64,000 nt of DNA from CAIYRG01 sp036273455 (GTDB lineage: Bacteria; Pseudomonadota; Alphaproteobacteria; Micropepsales; Micropepsaceae): assembly GCA_036273455.1 (NCBI GenBank), contig DASUHP010000041.1, positions 1 to 64,000 of the forward strand, given 5' to 3'. Made by a program: the position numbers and the translations under genes. Below the pieces are notes generated by a model. The model saw only the letters and a list, made by a program, of their open reading frames with translations, was not told the origin of the DNA and searched no databases. Shown piece by piece: positions 1-9,900 of the stretch (position 1 is its first letter; each line of letters begins with the position of its first letter).

Positions 1-1
1 A

Positions 2-3000
2 TTGGCCGAAACCGCACGGCGGTTGCGCATGCCTGCGGTTGCGGTGACCGACACGAATAATCTCTTCGGCGCATACGAGATATCCGGGGCGCTGGCGGCC
101 CAGGGAATACAGCCGATCACCGGTGTGACCCTGTCGCTCGCCTCGCCGGCTGATGTGTCGGTGCCGGCACGTCAGACAGGTGCCGACATGGCTTATCCTT
201 CAGTGGCCCTGCTGGTGAAGGATGCCGAGGGGTATGTTCAGCTCTCGAAGCTGGTTTCCAGCGCCTATATCGAAACCGCGCCGGAGGATGCTCCGCACGC
301 GACGATGGAACGGCTGATCCGTCATTCGCAGGGTCTTATTCTACTGACCGGTGGTCCCGACGGCCCGGTAAACCGGTTGCTTGCGACGGGGCAGCCGGAG
401 GCAGCGGAGCGGATGCTCGACCGGCTGGCGGATGCTTTCGGCGACCGGCTTTATATTGAGTTGCAGCGGCATGGGCGTTCCGGCGAAAGCGCGACCGAAG
501 ACCGCCTGATTGCGTTCGCCTGCCAAAAAGGACTGCCGCTGGTTGCGACCAATGATGCGCATTTCGCGGCGAACGACATGTACGAGGCCAATGATGCGCT
601 GCTTTGCATCGCCGGCGGGACGTACATCGACGTCGAGGACCGCCGCCGCCTGACTCGCGAGCACCGGTTCAAGTCCGCGGCGGAAATGTCGGCATTATTT
701 GCAGATCTGCCGGAGGCGGTCGCCAACACGATCGAAATTGCCCGCCGTTGCGCGTTTCGGCCTCGCCGCCACGCGCCCATCCTGCCGCAATTCGTCCCCG
801 AATCCGGTTTGTCGCCCGAAGAAGAACTTCGCGCCCAGGCCGAGGCCGGACTGAAAAAGCGGCTGCGCGAGAATGATCTGTTCACGGACGAAAAGGTATA
901 CGTCGAGCGGCTCGATTACGAGCTCGGCATTATCATCAAGATGGGCTTTCCCGGATATTTCCTGATCGTTTCGGATTTCATGAAATGGACGCGCGCTCAG
1001 TCGATTCCGGTGGGCGTGCGCGGTTCGGGGGCCACGTCGCTGGTGGCATGGTCGCTGGAAATCACCAATCTGGATCCCATCCGTTTCGGCCTTGTCTTCG
1101 AGCGTTTTTTGAATCCCGAGCGCATCTCGATGCCGGATTTCGACATCGATTTCTGCCAGGAACGGCGCGACGAAGTCATCCATTATGTGCAGTCGAAATA
1201 TGGCAAGGACCGGGTCGGCCATATCATTGCACTGGGTTCGCTGCAGCCGCGCGCCGCGGTGCGCGACGTCGGGCGGGTGATGCAGTTGCCCTTCGGTCTT
1301 GTCGACCGGCTGGCGAAGCTGATCCCAAACCCGCCTGGCAAACCCGTTGCGCTCAAGGACGCGATTTCCGGTGAACCGCGGCTGAAGCAGGCCGCGGATG
1401 AAGACGAACGCGTAAAGCAGTTATTCGCGACGGTGCAAAAGATCGAGGGATTCTACCGTCACGCTTCGACGCATCCGGCCGGCGTTGTGATCGGCGACCG
1501 GCCGCTGGACGAGATCGTTCCGCTCTACCGCGATCCGCGATCCCAAATTCCGGTGACGCAATTCGATTTCAAAGATGCCGAGAAAGCCGGATTGGTGAAA
1601 TTCGATTTCCTCGGACTGAAGACGCTGACCGTGATCGCCAAGGCGCAAGCGCTGTTGAAACAGCGCGGAATCGATGTCGATACCCAGCGGATCGGCTTCG
1701 ATAACCGGCCGACCTTCGAAATGCTGGCACGCGGCGAAAGCGTCGGCGTGTTCCAGCTCGAAAGTCAGGGTATGCGCGACCTGATTAAGCGGCTGAAACC
1801 CGATCACATCAACGATCTCGTCGCGCTCGTCGCACTGTACCGCCCGGGGCCGATGGATTCGATCCCGAAATACATCGCCTGCAAACATGACCGCGAGAAA
1901 CCGGAATATCTGCATCCGAATCTCGAACCCATTCTGCGCGATACATTCGGCGTCATGACGTATCAGGAAGACGTCATGCGCATCGCCCGCGAACTTGCCG
2001 GATTTTCGATGGGCGAGGCCGATCTGCTGCGCCATGCAATGGGCAAAAAAATCGCCGCGAAAATGGCGATCATGCGGGAAAAATTCATCAGCGGCGCCGT
2101 CAACAACAAGATCGACGGCGATATTGCGGGCCAGATCTTCGATCAGGCGGCGAAATTCGCTGGTTATGGATTCAACAAGGGCCACGCCGCCGCCTACGCG
2201 CAGGTCGCCTATCAGACCGCATATCTGAAGGCCAATTATCCGGTTGAATTTCTCGCCGCCTCGATGACGCTCGATATCGGCAACTCCGACCGGCTGAATG
2301 TTTTCCGTCAGGAAGCCCGCCGGCTCGGCATCGACGTGCGTCCGCCGGATGTCAATCGCTCGGACGTTTTCTTCTCCTGTGCAAAAGACGGAGATCGCGG
2401 CATCATAAATTATGCGCTTGCGGCGGTGAAGAATGTCGGGCCACAGGCGATGGAGCATGTTGCCGCCGTTCGCCAGCAGGGCGGAGCATTCCGCTCCATT
2501 GGTGATTTCGCCGCGCGGATCGATCCGAAACTGGTCAACAAACGCGCACTTGAGAGTCTGATCAAGGCGGGGGCTTTCGATGCGCTCAATCGCAACCGCA
2601 AACAATTGGTCGAATCGGCGGATGCGATCCTTAACCATGCGGCGCGCAGAATGCGTGACCGGATCGAAGGGCAGTCCAGTCTGTTCGGATCTGCTCCGGC
2701 GGCCGGCTCGAATAGCCGAACGGGTGGCGGCAGCGACGAACCAGTGCTCGCCGCAATGGATGACTGGCCACCCCATGAGCGGCTTGCCGAGGAGTTCTCC
2801 GCGGTTGGTTTTTATCTTTCGGGACACCCGCTGGATGGCTACGCGACCGCGCTGAAACGCCTCGGTGTGTCGACATTTGCCGACCTGCTCTCAGATGCCA
2901 GACGATCGGCAGTCAAAGCCACGGTGGCAGGTGTGGTGATCCGGCGTCAGGAGCGGCGGGGCAAGAGCGGCGATCCGTTTGCATTCGTGGCATTGTCCGA

Positions 3001-3388
3001 TCCGACCGGCATGTTCGAAGTGATGGTTTTCTCCGAAGCATTGGCCAGTTCGCGGCAATTCCTGGAAATCGGCAAGCCGGTTTTGCTCCGTGCCGTCGGA
3101 GACTGGGTCGAAGACGAGCTGAAATTGCGTGCGATTTCGATCGAGGATCTGGATGCCGCCGCCGCAGGGGCAGGCGAGGGCCTGAAAATACGCCTCAACG
3201 ATATGGCCCCAATTCCACGGATTGCCCAGGAACTGAATGCGCCGGGCAAAGGCCTTGTCACTCTGGTTGTCCCGGGCCCGGACCGGCGCGAAATCGAGAT
3301 CGCATTGCCCAGACGCGTTCAGGTGAATCCGCGCATCAAGACGGCTTTGGCAGCACTCTCGGGTGTGGCCGAAGTGGAATCCGTTTGA
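2..3388 (+). CDS. dnaE: DNA polymerase III alpha subunit, 5' end cut off by the window
   Basis: Catalytic subunit of the replicative DNA polymerase III. The frame is open from the first bases of the window, so the true start and the first part of the N-terminal PHP domain lie upstream. About 1128 residues are visible, against roughly 1150-1170 for the family. The palm motif PDFDIDF (near visible residue 380) and a second acidic site in KFDFLGL (near 533) supply the metal-binding aspartates. A helix-hairpin-helix region and an OB-fold (near residues 970-1050) follow, as in the DnaE1 class. The stop codon overlaps the TTG start of the next small gene by 3 bp. The family assignment is certain; only the start is missing. 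Confidence 0.98.
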   Translation: MAETARRLRMPAVAVTDTNNLFGAYEISGALAAQGIQPITGVTLSLASPADVSVPARQTGADMAYPSVALLVKDAEGYVQLSKLVSSAYIETAPEDAPHATMERLIRHSQGLILLTGGPDGPVNRLLATGQPEAAERMLDRLADAFGDRLYIELQRHGRSGESATEDRLIAFACQKGLPLVATNDAHFAANDMYEANDALLCIAGGTYIDVEDRRRLTREHRFKSAAEMSALFADLPEAVANTIEIARRCAFRPRRHAPILPQFVPESGLSPEEELRAQAEAGLKKRLRENDLFTDEKVYVERLDYELGIIIKMGFPGYFLIVSDFMKWTRAQSIPVGVRGSGATSLVAWSLEITNLDPIRFGLVFERFLNPERISMPDFDIDFCQERRDEVIHYVQSKYGKDRVGHIIALGSLQPRAAVRDVGRVMQLPFGLVDRLAKLIPNPPGKPVALKDAISGEPRLKQAADEDERVKQLFATVQKIEGFYRHASTHPAGVVIGDRPLDEIVPLYRDPRSQIPVTQFDFKDAEKAGLVKFDFLGLKTLTVIAKAQALLKQRGIDVDTQRIGFDNRPTFEMLARGESVGVFQLESQGMRDLIKRLKPDHINDLVALVALYRPGPMDSIPKYIACKHDREKPEYLHPNLEPILRDTFGVMTYQEDVMRIARELAGFSMGEADLLRHAMGKKIAAKMAIMREKFISGAVNNKIDGDIAGQIFDQAAKFAGYGFNKGHAAAYAQVAYQTAYLKANYPVEFLAASMTLDIGNSDRLNVFRQEARRLGIDVRPPDVNRSDVFFSCAKDGDRGIINYALAAVKNVGPQAMEHVAAVRQQGGAFRSIGDFAARIDPKLVNKRALESLIKAGAFDALNRNRKQLVESADAILNHAARRMRDRIEGQSSLFGSAPAAGSNSRTGGGSDEPVLAAMDDWPPHERLAEEFSAVGFYLSGHPLDGYATALKRLGVSTFADLLSDARRSAVKATVAGVVIRRQERRGKSGDPFAFVALSDPTGMFEVMVFSEALASSRQFLEIGKPVLLRAVGDWVEDELKLRAISIEDLDAAAAGAGEGLKIRLNDMAPIPRIAQELNAPGKGLVTLVVPGPDRREIEIALPRRVQVNPRIKTALAALSGVAEVESV

Positions 3389-3672
3389 GCCGGGGCTGGC
3401 TCGCAGCCGCTCTGATTTTGGACCTGGTCCTGCTCGTCTTTGGCGTTTATATGGCGAAATCCGCCGCGGATATCGCCATTCGGACCGGGGGAGATACTGC
3501 CCCGCTGGCAATCGCCGTCCTATTTACAGTCTTACCGGTTTTCTGCCTCGTTGCGCCTTTCGCCGCTCGCCAGGCTGCCCGGCGAAACCGGCCGCAGACC
3601 CAGCTGGTAGCCCTGTTCGCCGCGCCGTGGGTTTACGCGCTTTTCCTGCTGGTCTTTCTGTTCAATTCGTGA
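3385..3672 (+). CDS. Small hydrophobic membrane protein
   Basis: A 95-residue protein with about three hydrophobic segments: residues 4-23 (LAAALILDLVLLVFGVYMA), about 40-60, and about 76-93. A short basic stretch with RRNR lies between the last two. The TTG start overlaps the dnaE stop (TTTGA), so it is probably co-transcribed and translationally coupled with dnaE. I do not recognise a named family. The composition is that of an inner-membrane protein. The overlap and coding-like content support a real gene, but the function is unknown. Confidence 0.6.
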   Translation: MSRGWLAAALILDLVLLVFGVYMAKSAADIAIRTGGDTAPLAIAVLFTVLPVFCLVAPFAARQAARRNRPQTQLVALFAAPWVYALFLLVFLFNS

Positions 3673-3705
3673 CCACCTCCGGCGGCACCGGCTGCCCAGC
3701 CCAGC

Positions 3706-3733
3706 TTGCGTGCGGCCTCTGAAGTTCCTATAA
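3706..3733 (+). promoter_or_regulatory. Predicted sigma-70 promoter of the rpsB operon
   Basis: A -35-like TTGCGT (3706-3711) is separated by 16 bp from CTATAA (3728-3733). This agrees well with alphaproteobacterial housekeeping promoters. It lies about 120 bp upstream of rpsB. The leader it would give contains a small hairpin, GTTCGC-AAAT-GCGAAC (3797-3812), which could take part in S2 autoregulation; that role is inference. Confidence 0.5.
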
Positions 3734-3852
3734 GCCCGGCACCCCACAACGCGGGTTCAGGGCGGATGGCGAAAAAGGCTCTCCCGCCCCTCCGGTGTTC
3801 GCAAATGCGAACCACTCCCGCGCCAGGATGAACCGGAAAAAAAGGAGTTATC

Positions 3853-4644
3853 ATGGCACTGCCAGAATTGAGTTTGCGTCAGCTATTGGAGTCTGGCGCG
3901 CATTTTGGCCACCGCACTCAGCGGTGGAATCCCAAGATGTCGTCGTACATCTTCGGAGTCCGCAACGACATTCACATCATTGACTTGACCCAGACCGTAC
4001 CGCTGTTTCACCAGGCCTTGCTGGCGATGCGTGATGTGGTTGCCGGTGGCGGGCGCGTGCTGTTTGTCGGCACGAAGCGGCAGGCGGCCGAGCCGGTCGC
4101 CGGAGCGGCCAAGCGTTGCGCCCAATATTACGTCAATCACCGCTGGCTCGGCGGGACGCTGACCAATTGGCAAACGATCTCGCACTCAATCAAGCGGCTG
4201 CGGAATCTGGAAGAGACCCTGGATACGGCGCACAGCTCCGGTCTGACCAAGAAGGAGTTGCTGCAGCTCATGCGCGAGCGTGACAAGCTCGAGCGCTCGC
4301 TGGGCGGCATCAAGGAGATGGGTGGCCTGCCCAGCATGCTTTTCGTCATCGATACCAACAAGGAATCGATTGCCGTTGCTGAAGCCCGCAAACTGGAAAT
4401 TCCGGTGGCGGCGATCCTCGATTCCAATTCCGAGCCGGAAGGAATTGCCTATCCGATTCCCGGTAATGACGACGCCTCGCGGGCCATCGCACTTTATTGC
4501 GACCTTGCGGCCCGCGCCGTGATCGACGGTTTGTCCGAAGGCCAGGTGGCGTCCGGGGTCGATATTGGCGCGGCCGAGGACGTTTCCGGACAGGTCGGGC
4601 GCGGCTCCGCGCATGCAGAAGTCGAGGCAAGCCCCCTCGGCTGA
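3853..4644 (+). CDS. rpsB: 30S ribosomal protein S2
   Basis: S2 is a structural protein of the small ribosomal subunit and helps recruit S1. The protein has 263 residues and starts MALPELSLRQLLESGAHFGH, the usual S2 N-terminus. It carries the conserved stretches RNDIHIIDL and NHRWLGGTLTNW. The C-terminal tail of about 30 residues is low in conservation, which is common in this class. An AAAGGAG ribosome site sits 7-8 bp before the ATG. It is the first gene of the rpsB-tsf-pyrH-frr run, and tsf follows after 42 bp that contain a weak CGCCCC/GGGGCG stem. Confidence 0.99.
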   Translation: MALPELSLRQLLESGAHFGHRTQRWNPKMSSYIFGVRNDIHIIDLTQTVPLFHQALLAMRDVVAGGGRVLFVGTKRQAAEPVAGAAKRCAQYYVNHRWLGGTLTNWQTISHSIKRLRNLEETLDTAHSSGLTKKELLQLMRERDKLERSLGGIKEMGGLPSMLFVIDTNKESIAVAEARKLEIPVAAILDSNSEPEGIAYPIPGNDDASRAIALYCDLAARAVIDGLSEGQVASGVDIGAAEDVSGQVGRGSAHAEVEASPLG

Positions 4645-4686
4645 TACGCCCCACCAAAAAACACAGAGGGGGCGAAAGGAACAATC

Positions 4687-5613
4687 ATGGCAAATATACC
4701 TGCCGGCATGGTCAAGGATTTGCGCGACAAGACCGGCGCCGGAATGATGGACTGCAAGACCGCACTCACCGAAACGAATGCCGATTTCGAGCAGGCAGTG
4801 GACTGGCTGCGCAAAAAGGGATTGGCAAAGGCGGCGAAAAAGGCCGGCCGCACGGCCGCCGAGGGGCTGATCGGAATTGCCACGCAAACCGACTGCGGTG
4901 CAGTCGTCGAAGTCAACTCGGAAACGGATTTCGTCGCCCGGGGAGGCGAATTTCAGGACTACGTCCGCAAGGCCGCGCAACAGGCGCTGGAAGAAGAGGG
5001 CGAGCTTGAGCGTTTGCTTCTGTCGCCATTCGACGACGGCCAGACCATGGCGGAGGCGCTGACGGCGCTGGTCGGGAAAATCGGGGAGAACATGTCGGTG
5101 CGGCGCAGCGCCGGTCTGGCGGTGTCGCCAGGTGTTGTCGCCTCCTACATCCACAATGCCGCCGCTCCCGATCTCGGCAAGATCGGTGTCCTCGTCGCAC
5201 TGGAATCCGAAGGAAATGTCGATGCGCTGCAACGCCTCGGCAAGCAACTCGCGATGCATGTTGCGGCTGCCAATCCCCTGGCTCTGACGGCCGATGCGCT
5301 GCCCCCGGAAACTGTCGCGCGCGAGCGCTCGATCTATGAAGATCAGGCGCGGCAAACCGGCAAGCCCGAAGGTGTGATTTCCAAGATGGTCGACGGGCGG
5401 ATGCGGAAATTCTACGAAGAGAATGTGCTGATGTCGCAAACCTTTGTCGTCGATGGCGAGACGCCGGTATCGAGGGTCCTGGAAAACGCCGCGAAGGATG
5501 TCGGGGCTCCGGTCCGGATTACCGGATTTGTGCGATTTGCGGTGGGTGAAGGAATCGACAAACCGACAACTGATTTTGCCGCCGAAGTGAGGGCGACGGC
5601 CGGAACATCTTAA
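4687..5613 (+). CDS. tsf: Translation elongation factor Ts
   Basis: EF-Ts is the guanine nucleotide exchange factor for EF-Tu. The protein has 308 residues, the normal length. It has the N-terminal UBA-like module with VKDLRDKTGAGMMDCK, then the core motif VEVNSETDFVAR that contacts EF-Tu. It is coupled to rpsB, the usual bacterial arrangement. The ATG is preceded by GGGGGCGAAAGGA. Its partner gene tuf is not found anywhere in this window. Confidence 0.99.
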   Translation: MANIPAGMVKDLRDKTGAGMMDCKTALTETNADFEQAVDWLRKKGLAKAAKKAGRTAAEGLIGIATQTDCGAVVEVNSETDFVARGGEFQDYVRKAAQQALEEEGELERLLLSPFDDGQTMAEALTALVGKIGENMSVRRSAGLAVSPGVVASYIHNAAAPDLGKIGVLVALESEGNVDALQRLGKQLAMHVAAANPLALTADALPPETVARERSIYEDQARQTGKPEGVISKMVDGRMRKFYEENVLMSQTFVVDGETPVSRVLENAAKDVGAPVRITGFVRFAVGEGIDKPTTDFAAEVRATAGTS

Positions 5614-5634
5614 TTCGGCATGTCAGGACGATCG

Positions 5635-6360
5635 ATGGCAACTGTCCCCAAATACAAAAGGGTCCTCGTCAAAATTTCAGGCGAGGCGCTTATGGGGACA
5701 CAGGATTACGGCATCCATACCGCGACCGTTGAGGACATCGCTGGTGACCTGAAAGAAGCGTCAGACCTTGGCGCAGAGGTATGTCTGGTGGTTGGCGGCG
5801 GTAACATATTCCGCGGACTTTCCGGCGCCGCAGCCGGGATTGAACGGGCCACCGCAGATTATATGGGGATGCTCGCAACTGTGATGAACGCTTTGGCGCT
5901 TCAGGCGGCGCTGGAGCGGATTGGTTTGCCCACGCGGGTGCAGTCGGCGATCCCGATGATGTCGATCTGCGAGCCATATATCCGCCGGCGCGCGATGCGC
6001 CATATGGAAAAGGGCAGGCTTGTCATCTTTGCCGCAGGGACCGGAAATCCGTTTTTCACCACCGATACCGCCGCGGCATTGCGGGCTGCGGAAATGGGCT
6101 GCGATGCGATGTTCAAGGCAACCCAGGTGGATGGCGTCTACAGCGGCGACCCGAAATTCAACCCCAATGCAGAACGGTATGAATTTTTGACCTACCACGA
6201 CGTCCTGTCGCGGGACCTCAAGGTCATGGACGCCTCGGCGGTGTCGCTGTCACGAGAAAACCGCATTCCCATTATCGTTTTCTCCATCCGGAGCAAGGGA
6301 AATTTGAGCGCGGTATTGCGAGGGACAGGCCGCTGCACGGTGATTGGCGAGCCCGCTTGA
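5635..6360 (+). CDS. pyrH: UMP kinase
   Basis: Phosphorylates UMP to UDP with ATP, a step in pyrimidine nucleotide supply. It belongs to the amino-acid-kinase fold. The sequence shows VLVKISGEALMG near the N-terminus, the phosphate-binding GGGNIFRG, and ATQVDGVYSGDPK near residue 170. I chose the ATG at 5635 (MATVPKYKRV, 241 residues) because AGGAC lies at a suitable distance in front of it and family members begin there. An in-frame ATG at 5620 has no ribosome site and would add five residues. It lies between tsf and frr, the standard order. Confidence 0.97.
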   Translation: MATVPKYKRVLVKISGEALMGTQDYGIHTATVEDIAGDLKEASDLGAEVCLVVGGGNIFRGLSGAAAGIERATADYMGMLATVMNALALQAALERIGLPTRVQSAIPMMSICEPYIRRRAMRHMEKGRLVIFAAGTGNPFFTTDTAAALRAAEMGCDAMFKATQVDGVYSGDPKFNPNAERYEFLTYHDVLSRDLKVMDASAVSLSRENRIPIIVFSIRSKGNLSAVLRGTGRCTVIGEPA

Positions 6361-6396
6361 GTTAAACAGTGCGGGCCGGATTTAGGGGAGATACGA

Positions 6397-6963
6397 ATGG
6401 CCCAGACACCGCCGTTCGACAAGGAAGACGTGAAGCGGCGCATGAAAGGCGCCGTGGGAACTCTTCGTCACGAGTTCGCAGGGCTTCGGACCGGCCGTGC
6501 CAATCCGGCAATTCTGGAACCGGTCACGGTCGAGGCCTATGGCGGGACAATGGCCGTCAATCAACTTGGGACGGTCAGCACGCCGGAGCCACGACTACTG
6601 ACGGTCCAGGTGTATGACAGGAGCCTCGCTAAAGCGGTCGACAAAGCGATCCGCGATGCCGGCCTCGGACTTAACCCCCAATTGGATGGTCAACTGATTC
6701 GGATTCCCATTCCGGAACTGAACGAAGAACGGCGTCGTGAACTGGCGAAACTCGCCGCAAAATATGCCGAGCAGGCGCGAATTGCCGTGCGCAATGTCCG
6801 GCGCGATGGGATGGATCAGTTGAAGCGTCTCGAAAAGGAGCACAGCATCAGCGAGGATCAGCATCGCAAGCTGTCCGACGAGCTTCAGAAGCTGACCGAC
6901 GAATCGATCCACGAGGTCGACGGAATCCTGAGTGCGAAAGAACAGGAAATCATGCATGTCTGA
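6397..6963 (+). CDS. frr: Ribosome recycling factor
   Basis: With EF-G it splits the post-termination ribosome. The protein has 188 residues and the family's three-helix bundle plus beta/alpha/beta domain. Recognisable are GLRTGRANPAILEPVTVEAYG and the C-terminal helix ending with a glutamate- and lysine-rich stretch. GGGGAGA lies 8 bp before the ATG. It sits between pyrH and uppS as in most bacteria. Confidence 0.98.
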   Translation: MAQTPPFDKEDVKRRMKGAVGTLRHEFAGLRTGRANPAILEPVTVEAYGGTMAVNQLGTVSTPEPRLLTVQVYDRSLAKAVDKAIRDAGLGLNPQLDGQLIRIPIPELNEERRRELAKLAAKYAEQARIAVRNVRRDGMDQLKRLEKEHSISEDQHRKLSDELQKLTDESIHEVDGILSAKEQEIMHV

Positions 6964-6998
6964 GCGGACCGGTTCGGTGCAGAGAAAAGGAAAGTGAT

Positions 6999-7814
6999 TT
7001 GACCAAGCCTGTGTCCGATCCGAATCCCACATTGCCCGTTCCGCCGGCGAAACTGCCGCGGCACGTTGCGATCATCATGGACGGAAATGGGCGCTGGGCG
7101 AGAAACCGGCTGCTTCCACGCGAAGCCGGACATGTCAAGGGGATCTCGGCCGTCCGCAAGGTCGTGCGCGCTGCGCGCGCTTTGGAACTGCAATATCTGA
7201 CGCTGTACACTTTCTCGACCGAAAACTGGCGCCGCCCGGAATCCGAAGTTCGTCACTTGATGGGCCTCTTCCGGCGCTATTGCCGGGCGGACATCGAGAA
7301 ACTTCACGCCCATAATGTCCGTGTCCGATTTATCGGAGCCCGGACGGGGCTGGCGCCCGACATTGCCGATTTGATCGAGGGCGCAGAAACGCTGACCGCG
7401 CGCAACACCGCGCTCAATCTGGCTTTTGCCTTCAACTACGGATCGCGCGAAGAATTGGCGGATGCTGCGAGGCAACTCGCGAAATCCGCCATGGCCGGGG
7501 ACACCGATCCCGATTCCATTACCCCTGACTTGCTGGGCAGCAGCATGCAGAGTGCGGGAATACCGGATGCCGATTTGGTCATCCGCAGCGGCGGCGAGCG
7601 TCGGCTATCAAACTTCCTTCTCTGGCAAGCGGCCTATGCGGAGCTCGTATTCGTCGACAAGCTTTGGCCCGATTTTGGCGCCGCGGATCTGGAGGCGGCA
7701 CTTGCCGAATTTGCCCGGCGTGAACGGCGATTCGGCGGAGTTTCGGCCGATGCTTCGCGCGGGGATTCCGCGTTGCGCAGCTTTGCGACGGCACTTTTTG
7801 AGCCACGGCGCTGA
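6999..7814 (+). CDS. uppS: Undecaprenyl diphosphate synthase (cis-prenyltransferase)
   Basis: Condenses isopentenyl-PP onto farnesyl-PP to make the C55 lipid carrier for peptidoglycan. The catalytic aspartate is in HVAIIMDGNGRWA near residue 28, and the RSGGERRLSNFLLWQ region near 197 matches the diphosphate-binding signature. A TTG start at 6999 is used because AAAAGGAAAG lies just upstream and the reading gives a short polar N-terminus before the conserved core. The length of 271 residues is slightly long because of that extension. The stop overlaps the cdsA ATG by one base. Confidence 0.96.
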   Translation: MTKPVSDPNPTLPVPPAKLPRHVAIIMDGNGRWARNRLLPREAGHVKGISAVRKVVRAARALELQYLTLYTFSTENWRRPESEVRHLMGLFRRYCRADIEKLHAHNVRVRFIGARTGLAPDIADLIEGAETLTARNTALNLAFAFNYGSREELADAARQLAKSAMAGDTDPDSITPDLLGSSMQSAGIPDADLVIRSGGERRLSNFLLWQAAYAELVFVDKLWPDFGAADLEAALAEFARRERRFGGVSADASRGDSALRSFATALFEPRR

Positions 7815-8641
7815 TGGGATCACAGCCATCCATGTCTGCCTCGATTGAGTTGCCGGCCCGGGCGATTTCGGGGATCATCCTGATTGTCGCCGCGGTACTG
7901 GCCGTGTTTGCCGGTGGAATCCTTTTCGGCGCGTTCGTCGTCATTGGTGCCGTTGCCGGGCTACGCGAGTGGCACCGGCTGGTGAACAATGGGAAGTTGG
8001 CGCCACAAATGTTTGTCACGGCGATTTCGGTGGTGGCGGCGGTTGCTCTGGTGCTCGCATCAAACGATCTCCTATTCGGGTTGGCGGCTATTCTTGCCGG
8101 AGTAATGTGCACGCTGGTTTGGTGTTTATTCGGGAACCGATCACCGGCGTGGCACGCGTTGGGGGCGGTGTATCTTGGAATTCCAGCGACTGCCCTGATT
8201 CTGCTTCGCGGGGCGGGCGGCGCCCATCTGCTGCTCGGCATCCTGCTTGCCGTGTGGACCGCCGATACCGGCGCACTGCTCGGTGGCCGGGCGATTGGCG
8301 GGCCAAAACTGGCGCCGAGATTATCGCCAAACAAGACCTGGGCCGGCTTTATCTGCGGCACTTTCGCCGCAGGTCTGGTGGAAGCCCTGTACATCGCGCT
8401 GCTCGGTGGCAGCGCCATCACCGGATTGGGCTTCGGAATCACCATCGCGCTGTTTGGCCATGCCGGTGATCTGTTCGAGTCCTGGGTGAAGCGACATTTT
8501 CAGGCCAAGGACAGCGGTGGTCTTATCCCGGGTCATGGCGGCGTACTCGACCGGATTGACAGCCTGCTTTTCGTAGCGCCAGTTTGTGCATTCTTGGTGC
8601 TCTTTACCGGCCTCAATCCATTTCAGGGTCTACCACCATGA
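7814..8641 (+). CDS. cdsA: Phosphatidate cytidylyltransferase
   Basis: Makes CDP-diacylglycerol from phosphatidic acid and CTP, the branch point of phospholipid synthesis, in the inner membrane. The protein has 275 residues, mostly hydrophobic, with several membrane helices. The family signature is intact near the C-terminus: SWVKRHFQAKDSGG followed by IPGHGGVLDRID. Translation is coupled: TGATG with uppS at its start and ATGA with dxr at its end. Confidence 0.97.
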   Translation: MGSQPSMSASIELPARAISGIILIVAAVLAVFAGGILFGAFVVIGAVAGLREWHRLVNNGKLAPQMFVTAISVVAAVALVLASNDLLFGLAAILAGVMCTLVWCLFGNRSPAWHALGAVYLGIPATALILLRGAGGAHLLLGILLAVWTADTGALLGGRAIGGPKLAPRLSPNKTWAGFICGTFAAGLVEALYIALLGGSAITGLGFGITIALFGHAGDLFESWVKRHFQAKDSGGLIPGHGGVLDRIDSLLFVAPVCAFLVLFTGLNPFQGLPP

Positions 8642-9888
8642 GGGACGGTGTTTCTGCGTCAAATCATCCGGCCATCCATCTGCTGCCAGTGCTCGGACGC
8701 CGGGTCACCATCCTGGGCAGTACGGGTTCAATCGGAACTTCGACGCTGGACGTGATTCGGTTTGCCCGCGAACATTACGGGCCGAATGTGTTTCCCCTGC
8801 AAGCGCTCACCGCCCAACAGAACGTCGCCCGGCTCGCGGCGCAGGCGCGCGAGCTGCGCCCAGCCGTCGCAGTGATCGGCGATGTGTCGATGAAATCTGC
8901 ACTGGCCGAGGCGCTCGCAGGCACAGGCGTGGAGGCTCTTGCCGGCCCGGACGCGCTGATCGACGCCGCGCAAAGACCGGCGGAAATGGTTGTGAGCGCG
9001 ATTGTCGGCGCGGCCGGATTGGCGCCGACGCTGGCGGCCGCCAAACGCGGCGCAATCGTCGCCCTGGCGAACAAGGAATGTGTTGTCGCCGCCGGTGAAG
9101 TTTTCCGCCGGGCTGCTGCCGATTCCCGCGGTGTTCTGATCCCGGTGGATTCAGAACACAGTGCGGCATTCCAGCTTCTCGATTTTGCCCAGGCGCAGGC
9201 GATCGAAAAAGTCACGCTGACCGCCTCGGGAGGCCCGTTCCGCAGCTGGTCGCTGGAACGCATGGCGGCTGTGACACCGGAACAGGCGGTACGTCATCCA
9301 AACTGGTCGATGGGGGCCAAGATTTCCGTCGACAGCGCGACTCTTATGAACAAGGGGCTGGAACTCATTGAAGCCCATGTTTTGTTCGGGATGGCTCCGC
9401 ACAAGCTGGATGTGATCGTGCACGCACAGTCCGTGGTTCACTGTCTCGTGTCATACACCGACGGGTCTGTTCTCGCCCATCTCTCGGCCCCAGATATGAA
9501 AACGCCGATCTCGCTGGCCCTGAGCTGGCCGCACAGGATCGCTTCGCCTGCACGCGTATTGAACCTTGCCGAGCTGGGCCAGATGACCTTTGAGAGTCCG
9601 GATTATCAGCGGTTCCCGTGTCTTCGTCTTGCACGGGATTGCCTCCAATTGGGCGGCAACGCACCAACGATCCTGAATGCGGCGAATGAGATCGCCGTGG
9701 AGAGCTTTCTTGATCGCCGAATCGGGTTCCTCGGAATTGCCGAAATAGTGGAGCAAACGCTTAACAGTTTTGAGCGTATCAATTACGGGCCCGCACCCTC
9801 GGGTTTGGATGACGTGCTGGAACTGGATGCCGCCGCGAGGGCACGGGCGAGCGAGTTCACCCGCCAGGCCGCGGGCAGGGCTGCATAG
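8638..9888 (+). CDS. dxr: 1-deoxy-D-xylulose 5-phosphate reductoisomerase
   Basis: Second enzyme of the MEP isoprenoid pathway, NADPH-dependent. The protein has 416 residues. A Rossmann motif, TILGSTGSIGTSTLDVI, lies near residue 22. The conserved PVDSEHSA loop and the NPNWSMGAKISVDSA-type segment (here HPNWSMGAKISVDSATLMNK) are present. The ATG at 8638 overlaps the cdsA stop (ATGA). A longer frame running back into cdsA was rejected, since its extra residues are only cdsA read in another frame. Confidence 0.98.
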   Translation: MRDGVSASNHPAIHLLPVLGRRVTILGSTGSIGTSTLDVIRFAREHYGPNVFPLQALTAQQNVARLAAQARELRPAVAVIGDVSMKSALAEALAGTGVEALAGPDALIDAAQRPAEMVVSAIVGAAGLAPTLAAAKRGAIVALANKECVVAAGEVFRRAAADSRGVLIPVDSEHSAAFQLLDFAQAQAIEKVTLTASGGPFRSWSLERMAAVTPEQAVRHPNWSMGAKISVDSATLMNKGLELIEAHVLFGMAPHKLDVIVHAQSVVHCLVSYTDGSVLAHLSAPDMKTPISLALSWPHRIASPARVLNLAELGQMTFESPDYQRFPCLRLARDCLQLGGNAPTILNAANEIAVESFLDRRIGFLGIAEIVEQTLNSFERINYGPAPSGLDDVLELDAAARARASEFTRQAAGRAA

Positions 9889-9900
9889 GGAGTTCGGACC

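Noticed and set aside
1421..2827. A 468-codon minus-strand frame inside dnaE
   Set aside because: Antisense of the conserved polymerase domain; no start signal or recognisable domain.
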